Source: Gammaproteobacteria bacterium (ex Lamellibrachia satsuma) (GTDB lineage: Bacteria > Pseudomonadota > Gammaproteobacteria > Chromatiales > Chromatiaceae). Taken from it: a stretch of DNA of 64,000 nucleotides. The translations under genes were made by a program, and so were the position numbers. A model generated the notes under the pieces. The model was given only the letters and a program-made list of their open reading frames with translations. It made no database searches and was not told the origin of the DNA. Of the stretch, positions 56,795 through 64,000 are shown one piece after another (position 1 is the first letter of the stretch; each line of letters opens with the position of its first letter). The stretch lies in assembly GCA_019623805.1 (NCBI GenBank), contig CP053680.1, positions 1,962,001 to 2,026,000 on the forward strand. The letters are read 5' to 3'.

Positions 56795-57424
56795 TTAGCT
56801 CTTACGGCGACGGGTAGCACCAAGACCCAGCAGGCCCAGGCCCATCAGGGCGAGAGCGGCAGGCTCAGGCACGATGCCGTGGATCTGGCCGGGGATACGA
56901 TTGTCATCGCTGAAGTCGTAACCAACGCTGAAACCCATGCCCAGGATATTGGCAGCATCGAAACCTGCAATGCTGGCGAAGGACAAAGAGTTGGACTCGG
57001 TGTCATTTTTTCCTACGGAAATGGAGGCACTCTCAGTGATGTTGCCGTCCTGATCGCGAACCCACAGGCTGAAGTCAACGCCATGCGCTGTCATGTCAGA
57101 GCTGTTTTCAAAGTTCAGCGTGATACCGTCGAAACCGCTCAGGTCAAAGCTGCCGCCATCGGCACCGAAGTAGGCAACGGAGTACTCGTCAGCCATCGCC
57201 AGTCCGCCGCCAGCAGCCTCTTCCCAAAAAGCGTTAAACTCGCCCTGTGCGTTGACTCCGGTGGAGATCCAAACGTTGGGATCGGTATTCAGATCGCTAT
57301 CGTTATCGATGATTGTCCAGGTGCTCAGCTCACCATGGTTGAATTCGTAGAGCGCCGCTGATGCGGAACCGGCAATCAGCGCAGTGCTGCAGATGACGCC
57401 TGTAATGATATTTTTAATGTTCAT
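56795..57424 (-). CDS. PEP-CTERM protein, right copy
   Basis: Identical in protein sequence to the copy at 55245-55874, including the signal peptide and the VPEP / hydrophobic / RRR tail. It differs upstream, where the leader CAACGGAGAGACAC gives a clear GGAGAG ribosome site 4-5 bases before the ATG, so it may be translated better than the left copy. It has its own sigma-54 promoter. The identity suggests a recent duplication or ongoing gene conversion. Confidence 0.92.
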   Translation of the reverse strand: MNIKNIITGVICSTALIAGSASAALYEFNHGELSTWTIIDNDSDLNTDPNVWISTGVNAQGEFNAFWEEAAGGGLAMADEYSVAYFGADGGSFDLSGFDGITLNFENSSDMTAHGVDFSLWVRDQDGNITESASISVGKNDTESNSLSFASIAGFDAANILGMGFSVGYDFSDDNRIPGQIHGIVPEPAALALMGLGLLGLGATRRRKS

Positions 57425-57465
57425 GTGTCTCTCCGTTGAGAAAATTCGTAATTTGCCTAAACAGA

Positions 57466-57481
57466 TGCACCCAACGTGCCA
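57466..57481 (-). promoter_or_regulatory. Sigma-54 promoter of the right PEP-CTERM gene
   Basis: On the reverse strand TGGCACGTTGGGTGCA, with GG-N10-GC spacing; both PEP-CTERM promoters begin TGGCACG and end TGCATCT. The ATG lies about 41 bp downstream. Confidence 0.78.
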
Positions 57482-57545
57482 ATTTATATAAGCCTATGAT
57501 TTACATATAGAAAACAATTTCTCAGAAGACCAAACGTCAACTCTT

Positions 57546-57562
57546 TGTAAAATTATCCGACA
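57546..57562 (-). promoter_or_regulatory. TGTCGG box, proximal, right PEP-CTERM promoter
   Basis: Reverse strand TGTCGGATAATTTTACA, separated by exactly 64 bp from the -24/-12 element at 57466-57481, as for the left copy. Confidence 0.62.
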
Positions 57563-57685
57563 TGTGACATTTATTGACACTCCTGAAAAACCAGCATTAA
57601 CCCAGTGTATTTATTAAGTTTTTTAAAACCGCCCTAAAAATACAAATAATATTCCTCTTCAAAATGTAAAAAACCCATTACGGAC

Positions 57686-57702
57686 TGTAAAAAATTCCGA
57701 CA
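57686..57702 (-). promoter_or_regulatory. TGTCGG box, distal, right PEP-CTERM promoter
   Basis: Reverse strand TGTCGGAATTTTTTACA, 140 bp from the proximal box. It nearly equals the distal left box. Confidence 0.6.
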
Positions 57703-57753
57703 AGCCTGGCATTGCCGGGTATGCTCTGGGAGCACCCCTTGCAAGTCCAACCC

Positions 57754-58788
57754 CTATTTTTCCGGTTCAGGCCCCAGGAAATCGGCAACGACCCTTGTCT
57801 CATCGCTGCTACTAAGAATGATCTTCACGATCATGGTCAGGGGTACCGACAGGAACATGCCCACCGGACCCAGGATCCAGCCCCAGAATACCAGAGAGAG
57901 GAATACGATCAGCGGGGAGAGTCCCAGACCACGCCCCATGAAACGGGGCTCGATCACATTGCCAACCAGATTGTTGACCACCAGGTAGCCAACTGCGACC
58001 CAGAGTGCAGCCCCTACACCCAGCTGGATCAAGGCAAGCAACACCACAGGTATCGCTGCAATGATAGAGCCGATATTGGGTATATAGTTAAAGAGGAAAG
58101 CCACGGTTCCCCAAAGGATCGGATAATCCACACCCAACACCTGCAGCCAGACAGCAATGATCACGCCGGTCAGCAGGCTGGTTGAAGTCTTGATCGACAT
58201 GTAGCGCTTGATATCCGAAGTAATCTTTTCGATATGGCTCAGCGCAACTTCAGGGTCTTTGATAAATAGATGTAGTTTGCGGCGGAATCCTGCAGCTTCG
58301 ACCAGGATAAAAATGACCGTGATAAGGATGAAAAGCGCTTCGGTCAGTACATTACCCAGACTGCTCAGGACTTTTCCGGCCATCGCCATGGCCTTTCCTG
58401 TATCAAAATAGGTAGTCAGCGTACGCTCATCAACCTCCACACCCTGTTCACCCATCCAGACCAGAAAGCTTTGGCTTTGAGCCGCCAGCCGCTCCTGGTA
58501 TTTCGGCAGGTTATTGATGAAGTCGTTCAGCGAACCTCCCACAAGCCAGCCCAACAGCAAGCCTGTGCCGACAATGCCCAAGATCACGATCAACAACGCC
58601 AGTGCGGTTGGAATGCCTCTCTGCTTGAGGAGAAACAGGGGCGGTGCGGCTATCACGGAGATAAAGAGCGCCAGCAGAAAGGGCACCAGCAGCGAAACTG
58701 CGGCTTTCATTCCCGCTACCAGCACCACAAAGGCGGCGGCCAGCAGCAGAAAGCGTGAGGTTGGAGATAATTGCGAATTTCCTTGCAT
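57754..58788 (-). CDS. AI-2E family transporter / permease (PerM, YhhT-like)
   Basis: 344 residues with about 7-8 hydrophobic segments, several glycine-rich (GIVGTGLLLGWLVGGS), and the family C-terminal pattern GNVIEPRFMGRGLGLSPL. Members have been linked to export of AI-2 or Na/H exchange, but the substrate is not predictable. The ATG at 58788 has AGAGGA upstream; a longer frame to 58821 lacks a good site. Confidence 0.87.
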   Translation of the reverse strand: MQGNSQLSPTSRFLLLAAAFVVLVAGMKAAVSLLVPFLLALFISVIAAPPLFLLKQRGIPTALALLIVILGIVGTGLLLGWLVGGSLNDFINNLPKYQERLAAQSQSFLVWMGEQGVEVDERTLTTYFDTGKAMAMAGKVLSSLGNVLTEALFILITVIFILVEAAGFRRKLHLFIKDPEVALSHIEKITSDIKRYMSIKTSTSLLTGVIIAVWLQVLGVDYPILWGTVAFLFNYIPNIGSIIAAIPVVLLALIQLGVGAALWVAVGYLVVNNLVGNVIEPRFMGRGLGLSPLIVFLSLVFWGWILGPVGMFLSVPLTMIVKIILSSSDETRVVADFLGPEPEK

Positions 58789-58893
58789 TGGTGTTCCTCT
58801 ACTCAGCCACTCTAACCGCATATTGTGCGCAGGTTCGCACCCTTGGTCGTCACATCAACTTGAGCTACTTAGTGTCCGCCTGAAAATCCATAG

Positions 58894-58973
58894 TTAACCG
58901 CAAAGAACACGAAGAGCGCGAAGGTAAAGGATTGATTAACAATAAAATATCTTCGTGTACTTCGTGGTAAAAA
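58894..58973. repeat. Imperfect palindromic repeat (AACCGCAAAGAACACGAAG family)
   Basis: TTAACCGCAAAGAACACGAAG at the left and CTTCGTGTACTTCGTGGTAA at the right form an imperfect inverted repeat about 80 bp long, in the gap between the permease and a lipoprotein. Similar AACCGCAAAG elements are known in many proteobacteria. Single copy in this window. Confidence 0.55.
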
Positions 58974-58992
58974 AGGTATTTCCGGTCAAACA

Positions 58993-59394
58993 CTATTTAA
59001 ATAGAGGCACAGGAGTCTGCAACTGCCAGAGTTTTTTCGATTCATCGTACTTCCAGACCTGCTGATCGACGATCGTTCTGACCACTGGACGCTCATCAAA
59101 AGTGTATTGAATATCGGCAATCTGTACCGCAGTCGTCTCATCGAGCATTGTCGGCCCCTGAACCACCTCGTAACTCGTAACCCTCAGATCAGCGCTGACC
59201 GGCGGGGGTGGATCACCTGCAGCATCTAGGGCGCGGAAACCCTGGGCACTGTCCACACTGCCCCAGCGAATAGCACCTTCATACCGGCGTAGCGTATCCT
59301 CCAACGCCGATACCTGCTTGTGTTCATCCATGGTCTTACATCCGCCCAACACCAGCAGTAATATCAAGCTCAGCTGAATCACTCTTTTTAACAT
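58993..59394 (-). CDS. Small lipoprotein, unknown
   Basis: 133 residues. Signal with lipobox LVLGGCKT, Cys19, then a helical and beta stretch with ADIQYTFDERPVVRTIVDQQVWKYD, which hints at a SnoaL/NTF2-like or DUF-type envelope protein. No family is firmly recognised. Isolated between a permease and a TraB-family gene. Confidence 0.8.
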   Translation of the reverse strand: MLKRVIQLSLILLLVLGGCKTMDEHKQVSALEDTLRRYEGAIRWGSVDSAQGFRALDAAGDPPPPVSADLRVTSYEVVQGPTMLDETTAVQIADIQYTFDERPVVRTIVDQQVWKYDESKKLWQLQTPVPLFK

Positions 59395-59564
59395 TCCAAC
59401 CCCCGCTTCTCTCTGATTCCGGCGATGTCAGATAAGACTACCCGATTCATCTCATAGCAACTACATATTCGTCAGGCGATTGATATCCGCGCCTGGACAT
59501 ATTTTGATCGAAAAACCACCAACCACGGCCCTGCGATACCCTGTGCATTCTCCTTATCACTGGT

Positions 59565-60797
59565 ATGATGCCGCTTTCAGAAATCACCTGGCAAACAGAG
59601 ATGACTGCAGGGCAACAGGAACCACAGATTGATATCGAGCTGGATGGCAGCCGGATTACCCTGCTGGGCACCGCGCACGTATCACGCGCCAGTGCAGAGA
59701 AGGTAACGGAGCTGCTCAAGAGCGGAGAGTACAATGCCGTCGCAGTGGAACTCTGCCCCAGTCGCTATAACGCCCTGCTAAACCCCGACGCCCTTGCGAA
59801 GATGGACCTCTTCAAAGTCGTGCGCGAGGGACGGGTACCCCTGGTGATGGCAAGCCTGGCCCTTGGTGCCTATCAACAACGGCTGGCTGACCAGTTCGGC
59901 ATAGAACCCGGCGCAGAACAGCGTGAAGCGATCCGCATTGCCCGCGAGGCAAACCTGCCACTATTGCTCATCGACCGGGAGATCGGCGTCACCCTGAAGC
60001 GGGTCTCCCGTAATCTGGCCTGGTGGAAACGCTTCGGCCTCTTCGCTGGGCTGCTCGCCACTATCGTCTCCAAAGAGGAGGTGGATGAGGCCGAGATCGA
60101 ACGTCTCAAAGAGGGCGACATGCTGGAGACCACCTTCGCGGAGTTTGCTGAAGACCGGCAGGACCTCTACCTCCCACTCATCGACGAACGGGATCGCTAT
60201 ATGTCGGCCCGGCTACGTGAGGAGATCGAACAGGCAGGACATGAAAACCTGCTGGTGGTCATCGGCGCAGGACACATGCAGGGCATCGCCGGATATTTGG
60301 AGACAGAGCAGGATCCCCCAAAAAAGATCATCGAAAACCTCGAACGGATTCCCAAACCAAGCCGCTGGCCAAAACTGATCCCCTGGGCAATCGTCGCCCT
60401 GGTGATGGTGGGTTTTTTGATCGGCTTCATGCGCAGTCCGGAACTCGGCTGGCAGCTGGTGATGGACTGGGTACTCATCAACGGCGGCCTCTCAGCCCTT
60501 GGCGCACTATTGGCCGCTGCCCACCCCATAACGGTGATCACCGCATTTCTGGCAGCCCCGATCACCTCTCTCAACCCCACCATCGGCGCAGGCATGGTTA
60601 CCGCCGGCATGGAGATCTTTCTGCGCAAACCCACGGTGGCCGATTTTGGCGCGCTGCGCAACGATACCACTTCTCTCAAAGGCTGGTGGCGCAACCGGGT
60701 CTCCCGCATTCTGCTGGTCTTTTTCCTGAGCACACTGGGGTCGGCAGTCGGCACCTATCTGGCGGGATTTCGGATATTTGAACGGTTGGCGGGTTAG
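59565..60797 (+). CDS. TraB/PrgY-family protein
   Basis: 410 residues. The TraB domain (about 20-235) starts ITLLGTAHVSRASAEKV with the conserved GTAHVS and EVCPSRY-like AVELCPSRYNAL, and includes the GHMQGIAGYL-type motif near its end. About four transmembrane helices follow (about 270-400). TraB/GumN relatives include pheromone-shutdown proteins and Tiki-like proteases; the role in bacteria outside plasmids is unclear. A palindromic repeat follows. Confidence 0.88.
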   Translation: MMPLSEITWQTEMTAGQQEPQIDIELDGSRITLLGTAHVSRASAEKVTELLKSGEYNAVAVELCPSRYNALLNPDALAKMDLFKVVREGRVPLVMASLALGAYQQRLADQFGIEPGAEQREAIRIAREANLPLLLIDREIGVTLKRVSRNLAWWKRFGLFAGLLATIVSKEEVDEAEIERLKEGDMLETTFAEFAEDRQDLYLPLIDERDRYMSARLREEIEQAGHENLLVVIGAGHMQGIAGYLETEQDPPKKIIENLERIPKPSRWPKLIPWAIVALVMVGFLIGFMRSPELGWQLVMDWVLINGGLSALGALLAAAHPITVITAFLAAPITSLNPTIGAGMVTAGMEIFLRKPTVADFGALRNDTTSLKGWWRNRVSRILLVFFLSTLGSAVGTYLAGFRIFERLAG

Positions 60798-60810
60798 GAC
60801 TGCGTAAAAC

Positions 60811-60876
60811 GTAGGGTGCGCCGCGCGCACCATGATTGCTGTATCTGCTCATTCTGGTGCGCACTGCGCACCCTAC
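60811..60876. repeat. GTAGGGTGCGC palindromic intergenic repeat, copy 2
   Basis: 66 bp, GTAGGGTGCGCCGCGCGCACCATGATT ... GGTGCGCACTGCGCACCCTAC, closely matching 5091-5159. It lies between the convergent TraB and cca genes. Confidence 0.85.
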
Positions 60877-60886
60877 CGGCTACGCG

Positions 60887-62098
60887 TCACATCACAGCCT
60901 TGATCGCCTCCAGCCGCAATACCCGGATCGCGTCACCCACCGCCTTGCCCGGTTTCATTCGCTTCAATTCCTCTTTATCAATCTGTGTCGCTGCCTGAAA
61001 CAGATCGTTGAAACGCGACGCCTGGGGATAGGACCGCTCCTCAAACCCTCCTCGTCCACGATAATCCGCCTCGCAGACCAGCAGAAAACGCGCAACGTTC
61101 TCCGGCTGGCGAAAGGCGTCCAGTCCCTCCAGCACCTTCAATACTGTACCCGGTCTCAAATCATCCAGGCGGTGGATGTGGCCATGGTAGGTTGCACAAC
61201 GCTCAGCAAGAAGACGGTAGTGAGTCGGCACTCTGAGCCGCTCACACAATAACCGGATGATTCGCGCGCCGCGCCCTTCATGCCCGTGATGGCTGGGCAG
61301 AATCTCCGCCGATGTGTTCCCTTTCCCCAGATCGTGGGTCAGCGCGGCAAAACGCACCAGGGGATCATCGGACAGACGGGCCGCCATCACCAGGGCCATC
61401 AGCGTATGCAGACCGGTATCGATCTCAGGATGCCATTTGGGCGGCTGCGGCACACCCCAGAGGCAATCGAGCTCAGGGAATAACGCGGCAAGGGCACCAC
61501 ATTGCCGCAGGGTTTCAATAAAAAGGTTGGGATTCGGCAGCAGCAATGCTTTCTCCAACTCCTGCCAAACCCGTTCCGGCGCCACTGTTTCAAGGGAGCC
61601 GGCCGCGCTGATCTCCCGCATCAGAGACAACGTCTCAGGGGCGATCTGAAATCCGAGACCACAGTATTTCGCCATGAAACGGGCGACCCGCAAGACCCGG
61701 ACCGGGTCTTCACTGAAAGCCGGGGAGACATGCCGCAAGCACTTTGCCCGCAGATCACGGCGCCCCTGAAAAGGGTCGAAAATCTCCCCCGTTTCACTCT
61801 CGGCTATCGCATTGATGGTGAGATCACGACGCGCCAGATCCTCTTTCAAGGTGACATCCGGGGCGGCGTGAGGTTCAGGAAAACGGCTACCTGAAACAGG
61901 ATTTCGCAGGGTACGGGCCAGCGCATACTCTTCACTGGTCTGAGGATGGAGAAAAACGGGGAAATCCTTGCCCACCTGTTTGAAGCCCCATTCCAGCATC
62001 ATCTGCGGGGTGGCACCCACTACCACATAGTCCCGCTCAACCACCGGCAGTCCGAGCAGTCTGTCACGCAGGGCGCCGCCGACAAGGTAGACCTCCAT
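60887..62098 (-). CDS. cca: Multifunctional CCA tRNA nucleotidyltransferase
   Basis: 403 residues. Adds CCA to tRNA 3' ends. The nucleotidyltransferase motif is YLVGGALRDRLLG with ERDYVVVG; later the class II motif region RRDLTINAIA and an HD domain (about 220-320) with LTHDLGKGNT for phosphatase or phosphodiesterase activity. The ATG at 62098 overlaps the next gene stop; a TTG one codon before is less likely. Confidence 0.95.
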   Translation of the reverse strand: MEVYLVGGALRDRLLGLPVVERDYVVVGATPQMMLEWGFKQVGKDFPVFLHPQTSEEYALARTLRNPVSGSRFPEPHAAPDVTLKEDLARRDLTINAIAESETGEIFDPFQGRRDLRAKCLRHVSPAFSEDPVRVLRVARFMAKYCGLGFQIAPETLSLMREISAAGSLETVAPERVWQELEKALLLPNPNLFIETLRQCGALAALFPELDCLWGVPQPPKWHPEIDTGLHTLMALVMAARLSDDPLVRFAALTHDLGKGNTSAEILPSHHGHEGRGARIIRLLCERLRVPTHYRLLAERCATYHGHIHRLDDLRPGTVLKVLEGLDAFRQPENVARFLLVCEADYRGRGGFEERSYPQASRFNDLFQAATQIDKEELKRMKPGKAVGDAIRVLRLEAIKAVM

Positions 62099-62562
62099 CA
62101 ACGTCCGTTTCGTGCCTGTTGCAGTGTTTTCCGTGCCGCCTCAACGGCTGCCTCTTCCTGCTTGATGCGTTCGAAATACTCGGGGCGGATACGACGACCC
62201 CCGCCAGCCGTGGATTGACGATCCTCATCCCGCAGGATCTTAGCATCGCCCAACCTGGCCTCCGCCGCCTGCAAATTCCGTTCGGCTTCACTGATATTGA
62301 CGGCACGCTGCTGATCTCCTGACTGCCGTTGACGCCCGGCCTTGTTGGCGGCATCTCTGATCTCTTTCTCCCGAGCCTGGGTCTCCCGCTTTGCTTCCTC
62401 GGATGGCCCGGACGGCATCTTTACCATATCCGACCGACCCTTTCCCGGCGCGTCGGAATAGGTCACCTGCCCCGACTCATCCACCGAACGATAGACGGTT
62501 TCCGCATATGCCACCGAGAAAACCGGCAACAACAGCAAACAAAACAGTAAGTGTTTGATCAT
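62098..62562 (-). CDS. DUF4124 domain protein, secreted
   Basis: 154 residues. Signal peptide (about 1-20, ending SVAYA) then the DUF4124 motif VYRSVDESGQVTYSDAPG, a charged coiled-coil-like middle and basic C-terminus. The function is unknown; periplasmic. The ATG at 62562 has AAGGG 8 bases upstream, better than the ATG at 62568. Stop overlaps cca by four bases. Confidence 0.85.
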   Translation of the reverse strand: MIKHLLFCLLLLPVFSVAYAETVYRSVDESGQVTYSDAPGKGRSDMVKMPSGPSEEAKRETQAREKEIRDAANKAGRQRQSGDQQRAVNISEAERNLQAAEARLGDAKILRDEDRQSTAGGGRRIRPEYFERIKQEEAAVEAARKTLQQARNGR

Positions 62563-62873
62563 GACCATGGCCCTTGCAAAATTCTGTGCAAAACGGTTAG
62601 CTGATTGCCCGATCCGCAAGCTTGATCGGGCCTACGTCTGTTTCGGGGACAGACGTCTTAAGTTTACCCCGTTCAGAGCGATTCCGCTTGAAGACGCTGT
62701 CAGCAGAAAGAGACTCTGTAACAAAAACCCAGGAACAAAAACCCTCTCCGGGCAGAAAAAGCACTTTCGTTATCTGTAAAGGCTGCTACATTTATTCTCA
62801 ATCGGAAATGTCGGAAAATTGTCGAATTGCAATTTTCCCAAATCGGTCGTCACAGACATAAGGAGTAGAGCGG
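62563..62873. other. Intergenic region with two hairpins and an inverted repeat
   Basis: About 310 bp between divergent DUF4124 and PilZ genes. It holds GCCCGATC-N9-GATCGGGC (62607-62631), CGTCTGT-TTCGGGG-ACAGACG (62635-62655), and GGAAAATTG-N8-CAATTTTCC (62813-62838) about 35 bp before the PilZ start. The last could be an operator. No gene is seen. Confidence 0.5.
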
Positions 62874-63197
62874 ATGAATGACTATGCCGAAAAGCGTGAC
62901 TTTTTGCGGATGAACATCGAATGCCCGGCCCGTTTCCGCATCGTTGGAGGGAAAAATGTCTCCGCTGCAGTGGTCAAGAATCTGAGCAGCACCGGCATAC
63001 TGCTGGAGTCTGAGCAATCACTCGAGCCAGGCACCCAGCTTGCAGTGGAGATCATGCCGGGAAAGACTATCACGCCGCCGCTATCCGCCGAAGCATGCGT
63101 CATAAGAAGCTATCCGTCGGATGAGGGCAACTTCAATATCGCCTGCAACATTGAACGCATTCTCAAGGATCACGAAGTCCACGCCGACTTCCCCTGA
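62874..63197 (+). CDS. PilZ domain protein (c-di-GMP binding)
   Basis: 107 residues, a lone PilZ domain. The c-di-GMP motif RxxxR is R8-D-F-L-R12 and the second motif NLSSTG is at 36-41, so binding residues are intact. AAGGAG lies 9 bp before the ATG. Effector of c-di-GMP signalling; targets unknown. The degenerate GGDEF protein at 1.4 kb is not a likely partner. Confidence 0.92.
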   Translation: MNDYAEKRDFLRMNIECPARFRIVGGKNVSAAVVKNLSSTGILLESEQSLEPGTQLAVEIMPGKTITPPLSAEACVIRSYPSDEGNFNIACNIERILKDHEVHADFP

Positions 63198-63243
63198 TCG
63201 AGTACGGCAAACCCTCCCCCTCCCCCAAAGATTTTCCATTCAG

Positions 63244-63263
63244 GGGGCAGAATTCCCTGCCCC
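63244..63263 (+). terminator. Hairpin after the PilZ gene
   Basis: GGGGCAG-AATTCC-CTGCCCC forms a 7-bp GC-rich stem. It has no clean T-tract, so terminator function is tentative. Confidence 0.4.
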
Positions 63264-63433
63264 TCAACGAAATTTTCCGGTCGTTTCACTTGCTACCTTT
63301 TTCATCTTTGAATAACCTCTGAATCTGCTTGAGAACCCTCACTGCGTCCCCCTTTTGAATTGGGCTACAATAGGCCACTCCCTCGAAGAGATTGATGCTT
63401 TCGAGAACTGTTTTTACCCCAATCGGCAGCCTG

Positions 63434-64000
63434 ATGAACGAACAGCCAGTTCAGCGTATTCGCGAGATCCCCTACAACTACACCTCCTTTTCAGACCGTG
63501 AGATCGTTATCCGTTTTCTCGGCGAGGAGATGTGGCGCATTATCGAGGCACTGCGAGGCTCTCGCCGCACCGGTCGCTCCGCCCGTATGCTGTTCGAGGT
63601 GCTTGGGGATATGTGGGTTATCACTCGCAACCCCTATCTGCAGGACGACCTGCTGCAAAACCCGGAACGCCGCCGGGCATTGATAAACGCATTGACTCAC
63701 CGGCTCGATCAGTTCGAATCGCGGGCCAATGACAATGCTCAGGCGCTTACGCTGCTAGAGGCCGCGCGCAGTGCCGTCAGCACCTTCTCCAGTCTGTTCG
63801 AGCAGCAAATCGAACTGCGCCGCAGGACCCAACGCAACCTGATCGGCCTGACCCGCAAGGACAATATCGATTTCAGCGGCCTGGCACGGGTCGCTCACGC
63901 CACCGACGCCACCGACTGGCGCGTCGAGATCCCCTTTGTGGTCATCACCCCCGATACGGAGGAGGAAGTCGCCCCTGTCGTGCGCGCCTGCATAAACTCA
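63434..64000 (+). CDS. DUF3683-type FAD-binding oxidoreductase, 3'-truncated by the window edge
   Basis: The first 189 codons are visible. The N-terminus [20 protein letters not shown], and [19 protein letters not shown] with NPYLQDDLL, are the DUF3683 domain that begins very long (over 1200 residues) FAD/FMN oxidoreductases fused to Fe-S domains, related to D-lactate dehydrogenase. The expected FAD domain begins with the last visible residues, [20 protein letters not shown]. The start ATG at 63434 precedes [13 protein letters not shown]. Function in electron transfer from lactate or other hydroxy acids is inferred. Confidence 0.85.
   Translation, partial: MNEQPVQRIREIPYNYTSFSDREIVIRFLGEEMWRIIEALRGSRRTGRSARMLFEVLGDMWVITRNPYLQDDLLQNPERRRALINALTHRLDQFESRANDNAQALTLLEAARSAVSTFSSLFEQQIELRRRTQRNLIGLTRKDNIDFSGLARVAHATDATDWRVEIPFVVITPDTEEEVAPVVRACINS

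Larger units (their letters stand above)
56719..57424. repeat. Right arm of a 706-bp inverted repeat
   Basis: Reverse complement of 55245-55950, with the outer end exactly at the ATG of the reverse-strand gene. The flanking sequence beyond 57424 is unrelated to that before 55245 apart from short promoter motifs. Confidence 0.9.

Noticed and set aside
55245..57424. Inverted repeat read as an insertion sequence with long terminal repeats
   Set aside because: The arms are a gene plus its terminator, no transposase is present, and no target duplication is seen outside the arms.
1..64000. CRISPR arrays, tRNA and rRNA genes
   Set aside because: No regularly spaced direct repeats, no clover-leaf candidate and no rRNA-like sequence was recognised by eye; a dedicated search could still find a short tRNA.

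Overview
The window looks like chromosomal DNA from a gammaproteobacterium. The conserved gene orders cyaA / lptM-dapF-DUF484-xerC, hslVU, ubiE-ubiJ-ubiB, gpmI-envC-ctpA-yibQ and yibN-secB-gpsA-trmL are typical of that class. The lineage probably makes abundant extracellular polysaccharide and PEP-CTERM proteins. A sulfur-oxidising lifestyle is only a guess, suggested by two sulfite-consuming enzymes; no sulfur-oxidation gene is present. No rRNA, tRNA or CRISPR was seen.

Layout. 1-13.6 kb is housekeeping: a truncated dockerin-bearing protein, a MazG-type pyrophosphohydrolase, a degenerate GGDEF protein coupled to class I adenylate cyclase, then lptM-dapF-DUF484-xerC, hslVU, a DUF971 gene and ubiEJB. 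13.6-42.5 kb is a large surface-polysaccharide locus with four aminotransferase or dehydratase genes for amino sugars, an initiating phosphoglycosyltransferase, several glycosyltransferases, two flippase-like proteins and an O-antigen ligase/polymerase. An AT-richer stretch at about 23.2-27.5 kb carries BKACE, NeuD-like and WbqC genes and looks acquired. 42.5-54.9 kb returns to housekeeping: MBL-fold, DJ-1, yibQ-ctpA-envC-gpmI, arsR-type, yibN-secB-gpsA, trmL, a class 1 pyrD and an HDOD protein. 54.9-57.8 kb holds two identical PEP-CTERM genes in inverted orientation around an asnB pseudogene. 57.8-64 kb holds an AI-2E-type permease, a lipoprotein, a TraB-family protein, cca, a PilZ protein and the start of a DUF3683 oxidoreductase.

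Most notable. (1) The polysaccharide locus contains two different sulfite-fixing enzymes: a UDP-sulfoquinovose synthase homologue, and a phosphosulfolactate synthase. The latter is in a tight operon with an aspartase/fumarase-superfamily enzyme (not a true argininosuccinate lyase), a fumarate-reductase-like flavoprotein and a polyprenyl-phosphate glycosyltransferase; an ATP-grasp ligase lies next to it. I propose, as inference, that this module makes a small C3 sulfonate and attaches it to a surface glycan. (2) The two PEP-CTERM genes are identical from the ATG through the terminator, but each has its own promoter region. Both regions share one architecture: two TGTCGG-N5-WTTWACA-like boxes about 140 bp apart, then exactly 64 bp to a sigma-54 -24/-12 element. 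(3) Several families of small palindromic repeats occur, including IS5-like MITEs with 4-bp target duplications.
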